Below, piece after piece: positions 36,325 to 45,875 of a stretch of 64,000 bases of DNA (positions within the stretch are counted from its first letter, which is position 1; each line of letters starts with the position of its first letter). The position numbers and the translations under genes were made by a program. The stretch comes from Paracoccus acridae (lineage in GTDB: Bacteria; Pseudomonadota; Alphaproteobacteria; Rhodobacterales; Rhodobacteraceae), in NCBI RefSeq assembly GCF_014642735.1, contig NZ_BMIV01000002.1:1-64000 (forward strand), read 5' to 3'. The notes beneath the pieces were generated by a model. That model was not told the DNA's origin and did not search any database. It saw nothing but the letters and a program-made list of their open reading frames with translations.

Positions 36325-37046
36325 GCGCCACCCTTTTCCCGGGTCGAGGGCAGCCGCCACCACGGCACCGACGGGTAAAGGTGGTGTTCGTGGTGATAGC
36401 CGCCGAAGTGAAAGCAGGTCAGCAGCGACAACGGATCGCCGAACCGCGTGGACCGGGCATTGTGCCGGTCGGGAAAGGCGTCATGCCCCGGCCGGTGCGG
36501 CAGCCAGGTGCCAAAGATGAAAAGCTGCATCGAAGCCAGGATCGAGGGCACGGCCCAGAATGCCACATAAGGCCAGCGTGGCCCCAGGATCAGCGCATAA
36601 AGGATGACCGAACTGCCCAGCACCCAGAACTCTCGCCAGCCGAAATAGGTGCGCACGAAGTCGATGTACCACGCGACCGGCCCGCCATGGCTGAAGTCGG
36701 GATCGTCGTCGGTGCCTGCGTGGCGATGATGGGCCATGTGCTTGACGATCAGCTTGCGCCAGGAAAACCCCGCGAAAAGCAGCAGCGCCACGGTCCCGAA
36801 CGCCCGGTTCATCCGGGGGCTTCCCGGAACGATCGCCCCATGCATCGCGTCATGGGCGACGATGAACAGCCCGACCGACAGCCAGGTCAGCACGATCAGG
36901 CAGGCGATCGCCAAAAGGGGCGCATCTGCCGCCTCCAGGTGCCAGACGGCAAAGACATGCAGGGCGATCCAGGCGCAGATCACCCCGGCCGCCAATGCGG
37001 CACCTAGGAGGCTGGACGAGGGAAAGCGTCGCGCTGTTTCGGACAA
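36321..37046 (-). CDS. crtW: Beta-carotene ketolase
   Basis: A 241-residue membrane fatty-acid-desaturase-like di-iron enzyme adding 4- and 4'-keto groups. The histidine boxes are HDAMHG, HMAHHRHAG and HHEHHLYP. The wording FGGYHHEHHLYPSVPWWRLP is typical of CrtW. Together with CrtZ it would convert beta-carotene to astaxanthin via canthaxanthin or zeaxanthin. The start MSETARRFP is preceded by GAGCAAGGAGC on the minus strand. Confidence 0.97.
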   Translation of the reverse strand: MSETARRFPSSSLLGAALAAGVICAWIALHVFAVWHLEAADAPLLAIACLIVLTWLSVGLFIVAHDAMHGAIVPGSPRMNRAFGTVALLLFAGFSWRKLIVKHMAHHRHAGTDDDPDFSHGGPVAWYIDFVRTYFGWREFWVLGSSVILYALILGPRWPYVAFWAVPSILASMQLFIFGTWLPHRPGHDAFPDRHNARSTRFGDPLSLLTCFHFGGYHHEHHLYPSVPWWRLPSTREKGGA

Positions 37047-37405
37047 GCCCCGGCTCCTTGCTCATGGTGTGTCACCTGCCACAATCTAGAGCGATGCTTC
37101 GGCGGATTCTACCCCGGGCGTTGTGGTCAGGGCGCGGGCGATGGCACCGTTTTTGCCAACAGGCGCAGGCATATTGCGGGGCCGTCCTTGTCCTGATTTC
37201 CGCAGATCAGTTCACAATTCGTCGAACACTGCCATGCGGTCTGTTGTTTTCCTTCGGGTGCCTGTCCGGCCCATCGGGAACAGCCACGCCCTTATCCCGA
37301 CGGTGTTGGCCGTTCATGGACAGCCGCTTCTTCCTGGGAAGCGGTGCAATGAGGTGCGGGGCGGCCGGGGCGCAAAGCTGCAACTTCGCGCCCCACCCGA
37401 TCTTT
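37047..37405. other. 359-bp spacer between nrdJ and crtW
   Basis: This holds the 3' hairpin of nrdJ and must contain the crtWZ promoter if that pair is not read through from nrdJ. No clear promoter boxes or coding sequence are recognised. Confidence 0.4.
37367..37394 (-). terminator. Hairpin after nrdJ
   Basis: GGGGCGC (37367-37373) pairs with GCGCCCC (37388-37394); an inner AAG/CTT extends the stem past one mismatch. It starts 12 bases after the nrdJ stop on the minus strand. No T-run follows. Confidence 0.45.
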
Positions 37406-40400
37406 TCAGCTACAGCCGCTTGTTCCGCCGCAGGTGTTGCACTTCATGCAGGTCCCGTTGCGCACCAGCGTATAGTTTCCGCATTCCCCGCAAGGATCGC
37501 CCTCGTAGCCCTGCATCTTGGCCTTCATGCGCAGGTCCATCGCGCCAGGCTCGGCCGCCATGATCGCCGTGGCAGACACCCCGGTCTGCAAGACCATCAG
37601 ATCCTGGGGCAGGCGCTTGCGCAGGTATCCCGCGCTGCTGATCTGCTTCAGCATGGTCAGGGACTTCAGTTCCGACTGCTCGCTGACTGGTGTGACGTTC
37701 AGGTTCTCGCGCTCGCCTCCGCCCATGTCGTCGAAACGGGCACCCTCGGGTTTGACATGCGCCAGATCCGTGCGGTCCAGATAGGACACCGCCAGTTCGC
37801 GGAAGACATAATCTAGGATCGAGGTCGCGTTCTTGATGCTGTCATTGCCCTGCACCATGCCCGCAGGCTCGAAGCGGGTGAAGGTGAAGGCGTCCACGAA
37901 CTCCTCCAGCGGGACGCCGTATTGCAGGCCCACGGACACGGCGATGGCGAAGTTGTTCATCATCGCCCGGAAGCCCGCGCCTTCCTTGTGCATGTCGATG
38001 AAGATCTCGCCCAGCTTGCCGTCATCATATTCGCCGGTGCGGACATAGACCTTGTGCCCGCCCACGACCGCCTTCTGGGTGTATCCCTTGCGGCGCTGCG
38101 GCAGTTTCTCGCGGTGGCTGCGCACGACCTCCTTGACGATGATCTTCTCGACGATCTTCTCGGCCACCAGGGCGGCCTTTTCCTGCGCGCTGCCGGTGGC
38201 GAGGATCTCCTCGGCCTCCTCGTTATCCTCGACCAGGGCCGAGGCCAAGGGCTGGGACAGCTTGGATCCGTCGCGGTACAGCGCATTGGCCTTGATGCCC
38301 AGCGACCAGGACAGCTCGTATGCGGCAAGCGCATCGGCGATGGTGGCGCTGTTGGGCATGTTGATCGTCTTGCTGATCGCGCCCGAGATGAAGGACTGCG
38401 CCGCCGCCATCATGCGGATATGGCTTTCGACCGACAGGTAGCGCTTGCCGGTCTTGCCGCAGGCGTTCGCGCAGTCGAAGACGGGCAGGTGTTCGGCCTT
38501 CAGATGCGGCGCGCCTTCCAGCGTCATGGTGCCGCAGACATGGTCGTTGGCCGCGTCGATCTGGGCGCGGGTGAAACCCAGGTGGCGCAGCAGGTCGAAG
38601 GTCGGGTCGGCCAGCTTGTCGGCGGGGATGCCCAGCGTGCCCTTGCAGAAATCCTCGCCCAGGGTCCATTGGTTGAAGACGAAGCGGATGTCGAAGGCCG
38701 TGGCAAGTGCTGCCTCGATCTTCTCGATCTCGGCCAGGCCGAAGCCGTGACCGGCAAGCGCGGTGTGGTTGATGCCGGGGCAGTTGCCAAGCGTGGCATG
38801 GCCGACGGCATGGGCCACGATCTCCTCGATCTGTGCGGGGGCATAGCCCAGCGTAGTCAGCGCCGCCGGAACAGACTGGTTGATGATCTTGAAGTATCCG
38901 CCGCCTGCCAGCTTCTTGAACTTGACCAGGGCGAAGTCGGGTTCGATCCCCGTGGTGTCGCAGTCCATGACCAGGCCGATGGTGCCGGTCGGCGCGATCA
39001 CCGTGACCTGGGCGTTGCGGTAGCCGTGATCCTCGCCCAAGGCCAGGGCCTCGTCCCAGGCCTGGCGGGCGATGGCGACAAGGCGGGCATCGGGGCAGTT
39101 GTCGCCGTCCAGTTCCACCGGGGCCACGTTGACGCCCTGATAGGCGCCGGTGCCATGGGCCGCCGCGCGGTGGTTGCGGATCACCCGCAGCATGTGACCG
39201 GCGTTCCTCGCATATCCGGGGAAGGCGCCCAGTTCCGCCGCCATCTCGGCGCTTGTCGCATAGGCCACGCCGGTCATGATCGCGGTCAGCGCGCCACACA
39301 GCGCGCGGCCCTGGTCGCTGTCGTAACCCAGGCCCATGTTCATCAAGAGCCCGCCGATATTGGCATAGCCCAGGCCCAGCGTGCGGAAGTCATAGGAGCG
39401 CTGCGCGATTTCCCTGCTGGGGAATTGAGCCATCAGCACGCTGATCTCCAGCGTGACGGTCCACAGCCGGGTGGCATGGACATAGGCGTCGGCATCGAAC
39501 CGGCCATCCGCGAAGAAGGTCAGCAGGTTCATCGAGGCCAGGTTGCAGGCCGTGTCGTCCAGGAACATGTATTCGCTGCACGGGTTGCTGCCCCGGATCG
39601 GCCCATCCTCGGGGCAGGTGTGCCAGGCGTTCACCGTGTCGTGGAACTGGATGCCGGGATCGGCGCAGGCCCAAGCGGCATGGCCGATCTGGTCCCACAG
39701 CTCTCGCGCGCTGACGGTCTTGGCCACCGTGCCGTCAGTGCGGCGGATCAGCTCCCACGGCGCGTCGTCGCGCACGGCTTGCAGAAAGGCATCCGTCACC
39801 CGGACCGAGTTGTTCGAGTTCTGGCCCGAGACGCTGACATAAGCCTCACTGTCCCAGTCCGTGTCATAGGTCGGGAATTCGATGCTGTCGAAGCCCTGGC
39901 GCGCGTATTGCAGCACGCGGTTGACATAGGTTTCCGGGATCATCGCGCGCTTGGCGGCGCGGATCGCGGATTTCAGCGCGTCGTTCCGGGCCGGGTCGGT
40001 CTCGCCGTCGCCGTCGCGGATGGCTGCGAAGATGTCGTTCAGCCGCGCCTCATGCGCCTTGGACCCGGCGACAAGGGATGCGACCTTCTGTTCCTCGATA
40101 ACCTTCCAGTTGATGAAGGCTTCGATATCGGGGTGATCCATGTCGCAGATCACCATCTTGGCCGCGCGGCGCGTGGTGCCGCCCGACTTGATCGCGCCCG
40201 CCGCCCGGTCGCCGATCTTGAGGAACCCCATCAGGCCCGAGGACTTGCCGCCGCCCGACAGCCGTTCCCCTTCGCCGCGCAGGGATGAGAAGTTGGTGCC
40301 GGTGCCCGATCCGTATTTGAACAGCCGCGCCTCGCGGACCCAAAGGTCCATGATGCCGCCTTCGTTCACCAAGTCGTCGCTGACCGACTGGATGAAACAG

Positions 40401-40993
40401 GCATGCGGCTGGGGATGTTCATAGGCGCTGTCGGATTTCACCAGCTTGCCGGTCTTGTGATCGACATAGAAATGCCCTTGGCTCGGGCCGTCGATCCCAT
40501 AGGCCCAGTGCAGCCCGGTGTTGAACCATTGCGGGCTGTTCGGCGCGGCCATCTGGCGGGCCAGCATGAAGCGCATCTCGTCGTGATAGGCGCGGGCGTC
40601 TTCTTCGTTGGAAAAATACCCGCCTTTCCAACCCCAATAGGCCCAGGCCCCGGCCAGCCGGTCGAAGACCTGCCGGGCGCTGGTTTCGCCGCCGTAACGC
40701 TGGTCGGCGGGCAGGGCGGCAAGCGCATCCTCATCGGCCACGCTGCGCCACAGGAACTCGGGCACGCCCTTTTCCTTGACGCGCTTCAGCGCCGCAGGAA
40801 CGCCCGCCTTGCGGAAGTATTTCTGGGCGATCACGTCGCTGGCGACCTGGCTCCACCCTTGGGGGATTTCCACCTGGTCGTTGCGGAAGACGATCTTGCC
40901 GTCGGGATTGCGGATCTCGCTGGTGGTGGTCGTGAAGGCGATGTCGCCATAAGCGCCCCCGGCGAGGGTGGTAAAACGCCGTTCGATCTTCAT
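37406..40993 (-). CDS. nrdJ: B12-dependent class II ribonucleotide reductase
   Basis: A 1195-residue adenosylcobalamin-dependent reductase making deoxynucleotides with or without oxygen. Visible features: NSPQWFNTG near the N-terminal third, PHACFIQSV (first active-site Cys), the finger loop [21 protein letters not shown] region with catalytic Cys and Glu, and [23 protein letters not shown]-terminal zinc-ribbon ([18 protein letters not shown], ending CGGTSGCS) delivers electrons. I start at MKIERRF; the upstream in-frame ATG at 41056 codes for unrelated sequence. This is the long alphaproteobacterial form. No nrdAB or nrdR is in the window. Confidence 0.97.
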   Translation of the reverse strand: MKIERRFTTLAGGAYGDIAFTTTTSEIRNPDGKIVFRNDQVEIPQGWSQVASDVIAQKYFRKAGVPAALKRVKEKGVPEFLWRSVADEDALAALPADQRYGGETSARQVFDRLAGAWAYWGWKGGYFSNEEDARAYHDEMRFMLARQMAAPNSPQWFNTGLHWAYGIDGPSQGHFYVDHKTGKLVKSDSAYEHPQPHACFIQSVSDDLVNEGGIMDLWVREARLFKYGSGTGTNFSSLRGEGERLSGGGKSSGLMGFLKIGDRAAGAIKSGGTTRRAAKMVICDMDHPDIEAFINWKVIEEQKVASLVAGSKAHEARLNDIFAAIRDGDGETDPARNDALKSAIRAAKRAMIPETYVNRVLQYARQGFDSIEFPTYDTDWDSEAYVSVSGQNSNNSVRVTDAFLQAVRDDAPWELIRRTDGTVAKTVSARELWDQIGHAAWACADPGIQFHDTVNAWHTCPEDGPIRGSNPCSEYMFLDDTACNLASMNLLTFFADGRFDADAYVHATRLWTVTLEISVLMAQFPSREIAQRSYDFRTLGLGYANIGGLLMNMGLGYDSDQGRALCGALTAIMTGVAYATSAEMAAELGAFPGYARNAGHMLRVIRNHRAAAHGTGAYQGVNVAPVELDGDNCPDARLVAIARQAWDEALALGEDHGYRNAQVTVIAPTGTIGLVMDCDTTGIEPDFALVKFKKLAGGGYFKIINQSVPAALTTLGYAPAQIEEIVAHAVGHATLGNCPGINHTALAGHGFGLAEIEKIEAALATAFDIRFVFNQWTLGEDFCKGTLGIPADKLADPTFDLLRHLGFTRAQIDAANDHVCGTMTLEGAPHLKAEHLPVFDCANACGKTGKRYLSVESHIRMMAAAQSFISGAISKTINMPNSATIADALAAYELSWSLGIKANALYRDGSKLSQPLASALVEDNEEAEEILATGSAQEKAALVAEKIVEKIIVKEVVRSHREKLPQRRKGYTQKAVVGGHKVYVRTGEYDDGKLGEIFIDMHKEGAGFRAMMNNFAIAVSVGLQYGVPLEEFVDAFTFTRFEPAGMVQGNDSIKNATSILDYVFRELAVSYLDRTDLAHVKPEGARFDDMGGGERENLNVTPVSEQSELKSLTMLKQISSAGYLRKRLPQDLMVLQTGVSATAIMAAEPGAMDLRMKAKMQGYEGDPCGECGNYTLVRNGTCMKCNTCGGTSGCS

Positions 40994-41446
40994 GCCCGTA
41001 GCCTTTCCTATCGTCGTCCCCCAATCCGCGACTTGCGCCAGGCAGCAGACAGCCACCCCATCGCCATGGCGATGGATCCGGGCGGCGGCACCGCCCGTCG
41101 GTCGAAATCACGAAGCGACGGGTCTTGGTGATTGTCGATTCACCTTCCACCACATCTGGTATGACCAACGCCGCAGGCCACAAGATTGATCCTGTTTATG
41201 CGTCGATGCAACGAATCTTATCTGTGGATAACTTGCCGGATCCGGCTTGACTGGGCCCTTGATGCGGAGCCGCGGGATTCGCTCACAGCAACGGCCACGC
41301 AGCTGTCTTCAACAGGACGGATGAGGCGATATTGCTGGCCGGGACAGGGACTTGGCGGGTCCATTCCCGCGCTTATCCACAGGGTTGTCCCAAGGTCATC
41401 CAACCCTTTTGCACAGCCGATGCAAATCTGCCACAAAGGGCCATGT
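40994..41446. other. 453-bp gene-free region upstream of nrdJ
   Basis: No plausible gene lies here. It contains a GC hairpin (CGGGCGG 41079-41085 with CCGCCCG 41091-41097) in the nrdJ leader, a short dyad ACCACATCTGGT (41149-41160), and a cluster of DnaA-box matches described separately. The region from 41180 to 41235 is less GC-rich than its flanks. Confidence 0.6.
41223..41415. promoter_or_regulatory. DnaA-box cluster resembling oriC
   Basis: TGTGGATAA (41223-41231) and TTATCCACA (41373-41381) are perfect, inverted DnaA boxes; TTTTGCACA (41407-41415) also fits TTWTNCACA. GGATCCGGCTT follows the first box at 41238-41248, as (from memory) it follows box R1 in E. coli oriC. A 13-mer-like GATCCTGTTTATG lies at 41188-41200. 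It could be a replication origin, a DnaA-titrating site, or DnaA control of nrdJ. Confidence 0.55.
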
Positions 41447-41992
41447 TCAGCGCAGGGGATGGATCACGCCGCGGTCGGTGACGATCAGGTCCAGCACCTC
41501 ATCGAACGGCTCTGCCGGGATCTCGGGCAGCTCCTGGACCGCGAAAGCCAGTCCGATGGCCGTCACGTTGCCCGTTTCACGCAGCAATTGCAGGGTCCGG
41601 TCATAGTATCCGCCGCCATAGCCGATGCGGTTGCCCTGCCGGTCGAACCCGGCAAGCGGCACGATCAGCACCTGGGGCCGCAGGACGGGTTGCGAATCAG
41701 GCGGGTGCGACGTGCCGAAGGATCCGGGCACCAGGGCCTCGCCGTTCCACTGGCGAAAGACCAGGGGCACGGCCTTGCCGGGAACCACCGGCAGGCAGAC
41801 CGGACCGTCATGGGCCTCCATGGCGGGGCGGGGGTCGGCCTCGTCCCGCATGGGCCAATAGCCGGACAGAACCTTGCCCCCATGCGGCGCCAGTGCCGCG
41901 ATCAGATGCCGGCCCAGTGCGTCCTGATCGCCGCCTTGCGCACGGGCAGCCAGGGCGCGGGCGCGGAGGGCGGCCTTTTCGACATCGCTCAT
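41447..41992 (-). CDS. 5-formyltetrahydrofolate cyclo-ligase
   Basis: A 181-residue enzyme converting 5-formyl-THF to 5,10-methenyl-THF with ATP. The signature IGYGGGYYDRTL near the C-terminus, VLIVPLAGFDRQGNR before it, and the N-terminal basic helix (EKAALRARALAAR) are diagnostic. Its ATG overlaps the mgtE stop by four bases, so it is the last gene of a three-gene operon (hisN-like, mgtE, this gene). Full length. Confidence 0.95.
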   Translation of the reverse strand: MSDVEKAALRARALAARAQGGDQDALGRHLIAALAPHGGKVLSGYWPMRDEADPRPAMEAHDGPVCLPVVPGKAVPLVFRQWNGEALVPGSFGTSHPPDSQPVLRPQVLIVPLAGFDRQGNRIGYGGGYYDRTLQLLRETGNVTAIGLAFAVQELPEIPAEPFDEVLDLIVTDRGVIHPLR

Positions 41993-43371
41993 AGCAGGAT
42001 CACCGTGGCCAGGCCCAGAAAGGCGAAGAAGCCCACCACGTCCGTCACCGTGGTCACGAAGGTGGGCGAGGCAAGCGCCGGGTCGGCCCCCAGCTTTTCC
42101 AGCGCCAGCGGCACCAGGATGCCCGCAAGCGCGGCGATCGTCAGGTTGATGATCATCGCCAGCCCGATCACCGCGCCCAGGCCGAAGTTGCCGAACCAGA
42201 AATAGGTGACGGTCCCGATGGCCAGCCCGAAGATCGCGCCGTTCAACAGGCCCACCACGACCTCGCGCCGGATGACGCGGACCGAATTGTCGCGGGTCAG
42301 GTCCTTGGTCGCCAGCCCGCGCACCGCCACCGTCAGCGTCTGCGTGCCCGCGTTCCCGCCCATGGAGGCCACGATCGGCATCAGCACCGCCAGCGCGACC
42401 AGTTGCGCGATCGAGCTTTCGAACAGCCCGATCACCGATGCCGCCGCGACCGCCGTCAGGATGTTGGTGGCAAGCCAGGGCACGCGCTGCCGTGCGGTCT
42501 GCATCACGCTGTCGGTCAGGCTCGATTCCTCGCCCACGCCTGCCAGCAGCAGAATGTCTTCCTCGTGTTCCTCGTCCAGGACGGCCATGGCATCGTCGAT
42601 GGTGATGATGCCCACCAGCCGGTCGTCGCGGTCCACCACGGGTGCGGAAATCAAGTGATACTGGTTGAAGACATAGGCCACGTCCGCTTCCTCGGCGAAG
42701 GCGCTGATGGTGCGGAAGCTGTCCTCGGTGATGTCGCGTAGGGGCGTCGCGTGGCTTGATGCCAGCAGGCGGCCCAGCGTGACATAGCCCAGGGGATGCC
42801 GGCGCGGATCGACCAGGACGATGTGATAGAACTGCTCGGGCAGCCATTCCTCGGTTTGCAGGAAGGCCACGGCCTCGCCCACGGTCCAGTGTTCGGGCGC
42901 GGTGACGACCTCGGACTGCATCAGGCGGCCGGCGGAATATTCGGGATAGGCCAGCGACTGCTGGACGGCGGCGCGGTCGGTGGCGTCAAGGGCGGCCAGG
43001 ATTTCCTGGCGCTCGGGCTCGTCCATGTCCTCGACAAGGTCCACGACGTCGTCGCTGTCCATTTCGCGGACGGCTTCGGCGACGACCTCGGGGGGCAACT
43101 GCTCGATCACCTCGTCGCGGATCGCCTCGTCGATCTCGGACAGGATCTCGCCGTCGATCTCGCCGCTGTAAAGGCTCAGGAAGGCGCGGCGGCCTGCAGG
43201 GGGCAGGCGTTCGATGATGTCGGCGATGTCGGCGCCGTGCATCGGTTCCAGCAGGACGTTCAGCCGTTCCGCATCGCCCGCCTGGACGGCGTCGTCGATC
43301 TGGTCCAGCAGTTCCTGCCGCGGCAGGAATTCGTCCTCGGCGGCCTGCTGGTCGGGGATCTGGTCGGTCAT
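41989..43371 (-). CDS. mgtE: Magnesium transporter MgtE
   Basis: A 460-residue Mg2+ channel. The N-terminal MgtE domain (HGADIADIIERLPPAGRRAFL, then repeated acidic helices) is followed by two CBS domains (about 140-265, including GYVTLGRLL and VGIITIDDAMAVL). The C-terminal pore has five helices with the typical PIVASMGGNAGTQTLTVAVR filter region. Magnesium itself gates the channel through the cytoplasmic domains. It overlaps both neighbours by ATGA. Confidence 0.96.
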   Translation of the reverse strand: MTDQIPDQQAAEDEFLPRQELLDQIDDAVQAGDAERLNVLLEPMHGADIADIIERLPPAGRRAFLSLYSGEIDGEILSEIDEAIRDEVIEQLPPEVVAEAVREMDSDDVVDLVEDMDEPERQEILAALDATDRAAVQQSLAYPEYSAGRLMQSEVVTAPEHWTVGEAVAFLQTEEWLPEQFYHIVLVDPRRHPLGYVTLGRLLASSHATPLRDITEDSFRTISAFAEEADVAYVFNQYHLISAPVVDRDDRLVGIITIDDAMAVLDEEHEEDILLLAGVGEESSLTDSVMQTARQRVPWLATNILTAVAAASVIGLFESSIAQLVALAVLMPIVASMGGNAGTQTLTVAVRGLATKDLTRDNSVRVIRREVVVGLLNGAIFGLAIGTVTYFWFGNFGLGAVIGLAMIINLTIAALAGILVPLALEKLGADPALASPTFVTTVTDVVGFFAFLGLATVILL

Positions 43372-44156
43372 GCGGCCCCCCCGTTCAGCAAGGCCAGCGC
43401 AGCCCGGTGCAGTTCGGCCGAGGCCGCCGCGATGACCTGGCCCCCCTGATGCGCGGGGCCGCCCTGCCAGTTGGTGACGATCCCGCCCGCTGCCTGGACC
43501 ACCGCAAGCGGACCGGCGATGTCATAGGATTGCAGCCCCGCCTCGATCACCAGATCCACCTGGCCCAGGGCCAGCAGGCCATAGGCATAGCAATCGAGGC
43601 CATAGCGCGTCAGACGCACCTGACCGGACACGCGGCGAAAGGCCTCGGCCTCGGCCGGGGTGCCGACTTCGGGATAGGTCGTCAGCAACGTGGCCTGCGC
43701 CAGGTCGACCTTGCGGACAGCCAGGGGATATTCGCCGGAATCCGTGACAAGCCGCGCCCGGCCCAGGCCCCCTTCGAACCGTTCGCGGGTATAGGGCTGG
43801 TCGATCAGGCCATAGATGATGTCTTGCCCGTCAGATACGCCGATCAGCACCCCCCAACTGGCCGCGCCGCACAGGAAGGCACGGGTGCCGTCGATGGGAT
43901 CCAGGATCCAGGTCAGGCCGCTGGAGCCTTCGGTCTTGCCGTATTCCTCGCCCAGGATGGCGTCATCGGGGCGCAGCCGGGCCAGCACCTCGCGCATGGC
44001 ACGTTCGGCCGCGCGGTCGGCCTCGGTCACGGGGTCGAAGCCCGTCTGCCATTTGTTGTCGGCGGCAAGGCCCGTGCGGAAGAACGGCAAAATGGCCGCG
44101 CGCGCGGCATCGGCCATCTGATGCGCCGCATTGATGATGTCCTGCGCGTCCTGCAT
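43368..44156 (-). CDS. hisN: Inositol monophosphatase family protein, histidinol-phosphatase-like
   Basis: A 262-residue Mg2+-dependent phosphatase. Metal-binding motifs are DPVTEADRAAE, GEEYGKTEG, WILDPIDGTRAF and YDIAGPLAVVQAAGG. The wording around CGAASWGVLIG and the length match HisN-type histidinol phosphatases of alphaproteobacteria, although inositol-monophosphatase activity cannot be excluded. The start follows GCAGGAGGCAGCG. It heads an operon with mgtE; coupling a Mg-dependent phosphatase to a Mg channel is curious but may be accidental. Confidence 0.88.
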   Translation of the reverse strand: MQDAQDIINAAHQMADAARAAILPFFRTGLAADNKWQTGFDPVTEADRAAERAMREVLARLRPDDAILGEEYGKTEGSSGLTWILDPIDGTRAFLCGAASWGVLIGVSDGQDIIYGLIDQPYTRERFEGGLGRARLVTDSGEYPLAVRKVDLAQATLLTTYPEVGTPAEAEAFRRVSGQVRLTRYGLDCYAYGLLALGQVDLVIEAGLQSYDIAGPLAVVQAAGGIVTNWQGGPAHQGGQVIAAASAELHRAALALLNGGAA

Positions 44157-44234
44157 CGCTGCCTCCTGCCTGGTTTCCACCGACAGGACTAGCGCGAACG
44201 GCATCGGCCTGCCAGTGGGGGGCAGACAGGCAAA

Positions 44235-44255
44235 GGCGCGGGTTGACCCCGCGCC
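44235..44255 (-). terminator. Terminator of the XRE regulator gene
   Basis: GGCGCGGG (44235-44242) pairs with CCCGCGCC (44248-44255), an 8-bp stem with a 5-base loop, followed on the minus strand by TTTG. It begins eight bases after the regulator's stop. Confidence 0.6.
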
Positions 44256-44262
44256 CCTCGCG

Positions 44263-44622
44263 TCAGGCGGCGTCGGACAGGACGCGGGCCAGTTCGAAGA
44301 TCTGGCGGCGCTGCGCCACCGGCATGGTGTAATAGGCGCGCACCAGTTGCAGCGCCTCCTTGTCCGCCAGGATGTCGCCCGCGATGTTTTCGGGCACATC
44401 GCCTTCGTGCAGCCCTTCGAAGAAGAAGCTGACGGGCACGTCCACCGCGCGGGCAATATCCCACAGCCGGGATGCCGAGACGCGGTTCATCCCGGTTTCG
44501 TATTTCTGGATCTGCTGGAACTTGATACCAACCTTGTCGGCCAGTTGTTGTTGGGTCATTCCGATCATCCAGCGACGATGCCGGATACGCTTGCCAACAT
44601 GAACATCAACACCGTGTTTCAT
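44263..44622 (-). CDS. XRE-family transcriptional regulator
   Basis: A 119-residue repressor-type protein with an N-terminal Cro/C1 helix-turn-helix (GKRIRHRRWMIGMTQQQLAD, then GIKFQQIQKYETGMNRVSAS). A C-terminal helical half follows (SFFFEGLHEGDVPENI; LVRAYYTMPVAQRRQIFELA). This compact form is widespread in Rhodobacteraceae; targets are unknown to me. The start MKHGVDVHV follows GAGGTGGTAACG; an ATG 18 bases upstream is less well placed. The upstream spacer has several TTAA-containing motifs that could be operators. Confidence 0.9.
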   Translation of the reverse strand: MKHGVDVHVGKRIRHRRWMIGMTQQQLADKVGIKFQQIQKYETGMNRVSASRLWDIARAVDVPVSFFFEGLHEGDVPENIAGDILADKEALQLVRAYYTMPVAQRRQIFELARVLSDAA

Positions 44623-44756
44623 CGTTACCACCTCATGCAATCTAAGGAAGCACTAGCTTAACCTTTCTCAATTTTCGAGTGTTAAACTGGTTAACGGCCC
44701 CGTTCCTGACCAAAAAGACAGGTCTGCCACCGCTGTTGTCCGGCCCAGATAAGAGG

Positions 44757-45758
44757 ATGAAGGATTTGACGAAAACTTCCGCGACAGTCGGTTTGGACGA
44801 AATCCGAATCGCCGTGGTCAGACAACTGGGGGATGATCCGGTCGTCGATCGGCAGGCTGCGCCGCAACCGGGGCCGGACCGGGTTCTGGTTCGGCTGCGC
44901 GCGGCGGCGCTGAACTTCGCCGATCTTCTGAAGGCGCGCGGAGAATACCAGGAACGCCAGGAGCCGCCCTTCGTCCCCGGCCTGGAAGGTGCGGGGGAAA
45001 TCCTGTCGGCCCCGCCGGGCAGCGGCTTTCGCCCCGGCGACCGTGTCGCCGTCCTGGCGGCGGGAACGATGGCCCAGACGATCGCGGTCCCATCCGCCGC
45101 CTGCACCGCCATCCCCGACGCCATGACCTTCGAGCAGGCGGCCGGTTTCCAGATCGCCTATGGCACCAGCCATCTGGCCCTTGCCGCCCGCGCGCACCTG
45201 AAGGCCGGCCAGACCCTGGCGGTCCTGGGCGCGGCGGGCGGGGTCGGCCTGACGGCGGTCGAGATAGGGCGGGCCATGGGCGCCCGCGTCATCGGCGTGG
45301 CGCGGGGGCAGGATCGGCTGGACACGGTGCGCGCGGCGGGCGCCGATGTCGTGATCGACAGCGCCGGATGCGCCGACCTGAAAGGGGCATTGCGGGATCT
45401 GGGCGGCGTCGATGTCGTCTATGACGCCGTGGGCGACAGCGCCGGAGAGGCCGCCTTCCGCGCGCTGAACCCCGGCGGGCACTTCCTGGCGATCGGCTTT
45501 GCGGGCGGCAGGCCCCCGGTCCTGCCCCTCAACCATGCGCTGGTCAAGAACATCTCGATCCACGGCTTCTATTGGGGCGGCTATGCCAGGCTGGATCCGC
45601 AGGCGGTGTCGGACAGCATGGCAAGCCTGTTCCGCATGTTCCGGGACGGCAGGCTGGCGCCGGTCGTGGGGCAGGTCATGGCCCTGGACCGTATCGCCGA
45701 GGCCTTCGACCTGCTGCGCAGCCGCAAGTCGGTGGGCAAGATCGTCGTGACCTTGTAA
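44757..45758 (+). CDS. Zinc-independent quinone oxidoreductase (MDR superfamily)
   Basis: A 333-residue NADPH-dependent oxidoreductase. The GroES-like N-terminal domain (AAALNFADLLKARGEY, FVPGLEGAGEI) and the Rossmann motif LAVLGAAGGVGLTAVEIGRA are clear, and zinc ligands are absent. The C-terminal end (LLRSRKSVGKIVVTL) is typical of quinone reductase-like proteins. The start is uncertain: family similarity begins around IRIAVVRQLG (about 44800), and the ATG at 44757 lies too close to AGAGG. Full length otherwise. Confidence 0.87.
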   Translation: MKDLTKTSATVGLDEIRIAVVRQLGDDPVVDRQAAPQPGPDRVLVRLRAAALNFADLLKARGEYQERQEPPFVPGLEGAGEILSAPPGSGFRPGDRVAVLAAGTMAQTIAVPSAACTAIPDAMTFEQAAGFQIAYGTSHLALAARAHLKAGQTLAVLGAAGGVGLTAVEIGRAMGARVIGVARGQDRLDTVRAAGADVVIDSAGCADLKGALRDLGGVDVVYDAVGDSAGEAAFRALNPGGHFLAIGFAGGRPPVLPLNHALVKNISIHGFYWGGYARLDPQAVSDSMASLFRMFRDGRLAPVVGQVMALDRIAEAFDLLRSRKSVGKIVVTL

Positions 45759-45875
45759 CATCTGCGTAAAGCAGTGGGGATCCGATCCCTTAACGGCATT
45801 GAATCACGGGCGTATCATGCCAATATGATGCCCATAAACCGGCAGGCGCCGGCACGCCTCTAGAGGGAGAGATTG

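Noticed and set aside
40994..41180. Adenosylcobalamin riboswitch upstream of B12-dependent nrdJ
   Set aside because: I looked for the B12 box and the surrounding conserved blocks on the minus strand and found none; only a simple GC hairpin is present.
44685..44706. CtrA binding site (TTAA-N7-TTAA)
   Set aside because: The two TTAA units in TTAAACTGGTTAAC are separated by five bases, not seven.
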